NCBI GenBank assembly: GCA_030448245.1 | Contig: JAUJNH010000001.1 | Span: forward strand, 279,044 to 317,933 | DNA: 38,890 nucleotides | From: Acidimicrobiales bacterium | GTDB taxonomy: Bacteria; Actinomycetota; Acidimicrobiia; Acidimicrobiales; JAUJNH01 | Direction of reading: 5' to 3' | Shown: piece after piece, positions 36,991-38,890 of the stretch | How positions within the stretch are numbered: the first letter of the stretch is position 1 | How the letters are laid out: each line of letters starts with the position of its first letter | Program-made: the position numbers and the translations under genes | Notes under the pieces: generated by a model | What the model was told of the DNA's origin: nothing | The model's database searches: none | Seen by the model: only the letters and a program-made list of their open reading frames with translations

Positions 36991-38159
36991 GCGAGGTCGC
37001 GGAAGACCAGGCCCGTCCTGAGCTTGGGCCAGAAGAAGGTGGTCTTGGGCGGCATGCGGTCGCCGCCGGCACCGGTGGCGGCGATCTGGTCGATCGTCGC
37101 CGGCCGGAGCAGCACCGCGGCGTCAGCGTCGCCCTTGCGGACGGCGTCGGCCACGATCCCTGCCCCGTGCTGGAAGCGCACCGTGACCTCCTTGCCCAGC
37201 GCGGCCAGGCCGGCCAGCGCCACGTCGAGCCGGCACGAGTCGAGGTCGGCGTCGGCTGCCGCCGTGGTGGTGGCGCGAGGGCGGGCCAGCCACAGCCCCT
37301 CGGGCAGGACGAGGGCCAGCGCCCCCTCCTCGGCCATGGCTGCCGGCAGCTGCTCGGCGTCGTCGACCGCGGCCGGGGTGACCTGGAACCAGGGGGTGAG
37401 GTCGGCCGGCAGGGACAACCCGGCGGGCACGTCGCTCAGCAGGCGGTGGATCGGGTGCACGGCGAGCTGGTCCTCGGCCAGCTCGACCAGGTAGGCGAGG
37501 ATGGCGGGGGCGCCGGGCGCCGCCCCCTCCTCGGCCCGGTAGGCGTTGGCCACCTCGAAGCGGTGGTGGCCGTCGGCGATCAGCACGGGCTGGGCGGCGA
37601 CCGCCGCCGTCACCTCGGCCATCCGCTGCGGATCGTCGAGGCGCCAGAGCTCGTGGACGATCCCCTCGTCGTCGACGGCCGAGGCGAGCGCCTCGAGCCC
37701 CTCGGGTTGCGCGGCGTCGGCCAGACGCCCGTCGGCCGCGGACAGGCCCCAGATGGGGGAGAGGTTGACCTGGGTGGTGCGCAGGATGCCCAGGCGGTCG
37801 CTCTTGTCCTTGGCGGTGGTGCGCTCGTGGGGCAGGATCCCCCGCCCGGGCGGCTCGAGCTCGAGGGCGCCGAGAACGCCGGTGGTGGACCGGGCGCCGG
37901 CAGTCATCCGGTAGACGTAGAAGGCCGGCGTCGCGTCCCGGACGAGGATGCCGTCGTCCAGCCAGGCCCGGAACCGCTGCGCCGCCCCCCCGTGGCCGTC
38001 CGACGGCAGCTCGAGGCGCACGGCGTTGACGGCCGAGCGGGCTTCGAGGGCGGCCCGTTCGTCCGGGCCGATCACGTCGTACGGCGGGGCGACGAGATCG
38101 GCGGGGTCGCCGGCCGTCGGCGAGTAGCGGACGGCGGGAAATGGCTCGAATCGGGGCAC
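36987..38159 (-). CDS. DUF1015 family protein
   Basis: A 390-residue cytosolic protein starting at GTG. The N-terminus [20 protein letters not shown] with [10 protein letters not shown], the central [18 protein letters not shown], and the motif [16 protein letters not shown] are characteristic of DUF1015. An archaeal relative is, to my knowledge, a free-serine kinase (SerK-like). Most bacterial members are uncharacterised, so kinase activity is only a possibility here. It converges on the aldolase gene with interlocked stops and is divergent from the HAD phosphatase gene, with only 20 bases between the start codons. Confidence 0.88.
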   Translation of the reverse strand: MPRFEPFPAVRYSPTAGDPADLVAPPYDVIGPDERAALEARSAVNAVRLELPSDGHGGAAQRFRAWLDDGILVRDATPAFYVYRMTAGARSTTGVLGALELEPPGRGILPHERTTAKDKSDRLGILRTTQVNLSPIWGLSAADGRLADAAQPEGLEALASAVDDEGIVHELWRLDDPQRMAEVTAAVAAQPVLIADGHHRFEVANAYRAEEGAAPGAPAILAYLVELAEDQLAVHPIHRLLSDVPAGLSLPADLTPWFQVTPAAVDDAEQLPAAMAEEGALALVLPEGLWLARPRATTTAAADADLDSCRLDVALAGLAALGKEVTVRFQHGAGIVADAVRKGDADAAVLLRPATIDQIAATGAGGDRMPPKTTFFWPKLRTGLVFRDLA

Positions 38160-38164
38160 CCGTC

Positions 38165-38170
38165 TAGCCT
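38165..38170 (+). promoter_or_regulatory. -10 box TAGCCT upstream of the HAD phosphatase gene
   Basis: TAGCCT ends nine bases before the GTG at 38180. The whole divergent gap to the DUF1015 start is 20 bases, so the -35 region must lie inside the DUF1015 coding sequence. Confidence 0.4.
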
Positions 38171-38179
38171 CGCACGACC

Positions 38180-38890
38180 GTGACCGAGGCGTGGGTGCTC
38201 GACCTGGACGGCGTGCTGTGGCGGGGGAAGGAGCCGGTCCCGGGTTCGGCCGACGCAGTTGCCGCCTTGCGCGACGCCGGGCACCGGGTCGCCTTTCTCA
38301 CCAACAACTCCTTCTCGTCGGTCGCCGAGCTGGCCGAGAAGCTGGGCGGGATGGGCGTGCCGGCCGGGCCCGGCGACATCTGCAACTCGGCCCAGGCGGC
38401 TGCCGGCCTGCTCGACGAGGGCAGCAGCGCCCTGGTGGTCGGCGGCCCCGGCGTCAGCGAGGCGCTCGAGTCCCGGGGCGTCACCGTGGTCGACGATGGC
38501 AGCCCGGTCGACGCGGTGGTCGTCGGCTTCGACCCCGCGTTCCACTACGACAAGCTCAGCGCCGCCTACGCTGCGGTGCGGCGGGGGGCCCGCCTCATCG
38601 GCACGAACGCCGACGCCACCTATCCCACGGCCGACGGCGAGGTGCCCGGCGGTGGCTCGATCGTGGCCAGCGTCGAGTACGCCACGGGGCAGAAGGCCGA
38701 GTTCGCGGGCAAGCCCAACGAGCCGTCGGCCCGCCTGCTGGCTGACCGGCTCGGGTCCATCGCCTGGCTGATCGGTGACCGCACGGACACCGACGGAGCC
38801 ATGGCCAGGGCCATCGGAGCCAAGTTCGGCCTCGTCCTGTCGGGCGTCGCCGAGTCGGCCGAGGGCATCGATCCCCCTCCCGACGCCTTG
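38180..38890 (+). CDS. HAD superfamily IIA phosphatase, 3' end cut by the window
   Basis: Hydrolyses a small phosphorylated metabolite (NagD / phosphoglycolate phosphatase-like). The visible 237 residues carry the HAD motifs: I, AWVLDLDGVLWRGKEPVPGS with the nucleophile Asp; II, VAFLTNNSFSS; III, AEFAGKPNEPSARLL with the Lys; and IV, WLIGDRTDTDGAMA. The class IIA cap domain lies between motifs II and III. Only about 20-30 residues should be missing at the end. The substrate is not predictable. It starts at GTG with a likely near-leaderless promoter. Confidence 0.88.
   Translation, partial: MTEAWVLDLDGVLWRGKEPVPGSADAVAALRDAGHRVAFLTNNSFSSVAELAEKLGGMGVPAGPGDICNSAQAAAGLLDEGSSALVVGGPGVSEALESRGVTVVDDGSPVDAVVVGFDPAFHYDKLSAAYAAVRRGARLIGTNADATYPTADGEVPGGGSIVASVEYATGQKAEFAGKPNEPSARLLADRLGSIAWLIGDRTDTDGAMARAIGAKFGLVLSGVAESAEGIDPPPDAL

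Overview
The window is a high-GC bacterial chromosome segment, most likely from an actinobacterium and probably of class Acidimicrobiia. This rests on GC-rich codon use, a 16S rRNA with actinobacterial-type motifs, frequent GTG starts, and a housekeeping gene order (infC-rpmI-rplT-pheST, argCJBDFRGH-mpg). The placement is by eye and was not confirmed by a database search. Nearly everything is core metabolism or translation. No phage, transposase, CRISPR array, toxin system or biosynthetic cluster is visible.

Layout. 1-3.5 kb is a riboflavin operon (ribD, ribE, ribBA, ribH). 3.5-6.9 kb holds a coiled-coil hypothetical gene, an aldo/keto reductase, hisG coupled to a small cold-shock-domain gene, and a convergent DUF1844-like gene. 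7.0-14.1 kb is a translation cluster: infC from an ATC start, rpmI, rplT, a TrmH-family rRNA methyltransferase, an orphan PAS histidine kinase, pheS and pheT. A repeat-rich spacer separates pheS from pheT. 14.2-14.9 kb (minus strand) has rpiB and a translationally coupled 74-residue protein. 15.0-27.6 kb is an arginine operon in which argC-argJ-argB occurs twice. Between the two sets lie a 5' stub of argD, an inverted degraded argD/argF segment and a 5'-truncated argC. The second set continues into argD, argF, argR, argG and argH. mpg follows. 28.2-33.8 kb is a complete rrn operon (16S-23S-5S, no spacer tRNA) with a strong promoter, recognisable processing stems and a terminator. 33.8-38.9 kb carries an Arg/Gly-rich TPR protein, an SSB-like OB-fold protein, a class I aldolase, a DUF1015 protein and a HAD-IIA phosphatase cut by the window end.

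How it works together. The arginine genes cover glutamate to arginine, including the acetyl-recycling ArgJ, and bring their own repressor ArgR. A palindrome over the argC promoter is a good candidate for its operator. Many starts are preceded by a TAGNNT -10 box only 6-9 bases upstream, which points to widespread leaderless transcription. Gene packing is tight, with TGATG, ATGA and GTGA overlaps and two convergent pairs whose stop codons share one CTAG.

Caution on quality. Ten reading-frame breaks in eight genes all need exactly one extra base to be repaired, several within G or C runs. That pattern fits uncorrected single-base deletions better than real pseudogenes. The same caution applies to the arginine duplication, which could be a genuine rearrangement or a chimeric assembly of two related strains. 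I found no clearly new defence or biosynthetic system. The most unusual items are the arg duplication-inversion, the nested repeats between pheS and pheT, and the GRPPFRR-repeat TPR protein beside the rrn operon.
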